The notes under the pieces: generated by a model
What the model was told of the DNA's origin: nothing
Database searches by the model: none
What the model saw: the letters and a program-made list of their open reading frames with translations, nothing else
In this document: piece after piece, positions 5,814-6,286 of the stretch
Layout of the letters: the number at the start of each line of letters is the position of its first letter
Position numbering within the stretch: position 1 is the first letter of the stretch
NCBI GenBank assembly: GCA_018896765.1
Contig: JAHILZ010000100.1
Location: forward strand, 1-6,286
Reading direction: 5' to 3'
Source of the DNA: Patescibacteria group bacterium
Lineage (GTDB): Bacteria > Patescibacteriota > Minisyncoccia > JAHIHE01
DNA length: 6,286 nt
Position numbers and translations under genes: made by a program

Positions 5814-6286
5814 TTATTTCCTAATTTCTCCTCCCGACTTCTCTAATATTTTAATAATTTTATTCTGTATAATATCAACTTCCTCATCCTTCAGCGTCCT
5901 ATTCTCCGCTTGATAAGTTATTCGAAAAGCGATGCTCTTTTTATTTTCACCTAAATTTTTTCCGCGATAAATATCAAACGACTCAACGCTCTTAATCAAT
6001 ATATTATCCGTTTTCATAACGACCCTTTCTATATCCGCCCATTTTATTCCTTCGTCAAAAACAACCGATAGATCTAATTTAATTTCAGGAAATTTGTTTA
6101 TTTGCTTGTATTTTCTATTGTCATTGCATAAAGCAAATAAATTTTCCAAATCAAACTCAAAATATCCCACGCGCGATTCAATACCGAAAGTATTTAAAAC
6201 GCTAGGATTAATTTCGCCAATCCTGCCAAGTAATTTATTCTTACATAGAATTTCCGCCGATCTTCCTTTGTGCCAAAACAGCTTAG
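5814..6286 (-). CDS. pheT: Phenylalanyl-tRNA synthetase beta subunit, C-terminal part (partial)
   Basis: The frame is open to the window edge, so the gene starts outside; the last 156 residues are seen, roughly a fifth of the usual bacterial length of about 800. PheT pairs with PheS as an alpha2-beta2 enzyme in the cytoplasm that charges tRNA-Phe. The first visible part reads WHKGRSAEI, then LGRIGEINPSVLNTFGIESR, which matches the conserved end of the beta-subunit synthetase-like domain. From about residue 64, KFPEIKLDLSVVF begins the ferredoxin-fold anticodon-binding (FDX-ACB) domain, which ends near GGEIRK. The domain carries the typical FDIYRG, KKSIAFRITYQ and RTLKDEEV motifs. A GTG at 6168-6170 could be mistaken for a start, but homology continues upstream through it. 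The stop is TAA, followed by the repeat-bearing 235-bp gap before the NatA-like gene. Confidence 0.93.
   Translation of the reverse strand, partial: KLFWHKGRSAEILCKNKLLGRIGEINPSVLNTFGIESRVGYFEFDLENLFALCNDNRKYKQINKFPEIKLDLSVVFDEGIKWADIERVVMKTDNILIKSVESFDIYRGKNLGENKKSIAFRITYQAENRTLKDEEVDIIQNKIIKILEKSGGEIRK

Noticed and set aside
5814..6170. Stand-alone 118-residue protein starting at the GTG
   Set aside because: The frame continues upstream to the window edge and the upstream residues match PheT, so it is a partial pheT.

Overview
The window reads as a low-GC bacterial chromosome segment with all recognisable genes on the minus strand. In transcription order, from the high-coordinate end down, these are: the C-terminal part of phenylalanyl-tRNA synthetase beta (pheT, cut by the window edge), a NatA-like ABC ATPase, a NatB-like ABC-2 permease, tRNA-Val(CAC), an MsbA/BmrA-type half-size ABC exporter, and an aminoglycoside-phosphotransferase-like kinase. 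The lysine- and isoleucine-rich proteins, the absence of Shine-Dalgarno motifs before the four visible starts, a tRNA without an encoded CCA, and abundant intergenic repeats beginning TGTCAT suggest a candidate-phylum bacterium such as Patescibacteria/CPR. This is an inference from style: no phylogenetic marker is complete here.

Region 1-203 has no credible gene but holds a strong GC-rich hairpin (71-93). Region 204-2858 is a two-gene unit, exporter then APH-fold kinase, separated by 9 nt. The kinase gene is very AT-rich (about 26% GC by hand count), against about 44% for the NatA-like ATPase gene. Region 2859-3570 is a 0.7-kb intergenic island: a putative promoter for the exporter, two related inverted-repeat elements (2951-3118 and 3337-3528) in the same orientation, and tRNA-Val between them. 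Region 3571-5578 is the natB-natA-like pair with a 55-nt gap that holds a decayed half-repeat. Region 5579-5813 carries another inverted-repeat element with hairpin arms and three copies of TTTGATATTT. Region 5814-6286 is the pheT tail.

The NatA/NatB-like pair should form one membrane complex, with the ATPase driving the ABC-2 permease. The exporter should work as a homodimer of its own fused membrane and ATPase domains. The adjacent kinase may modify a small molecule, but no substrate can be read from the sequence. I see no strong evidence of a new biological system. The most distinctive material is the set of TGTCAT-ended hairpin repeats, which show compensatory base changes and one nested hairpin insertion.
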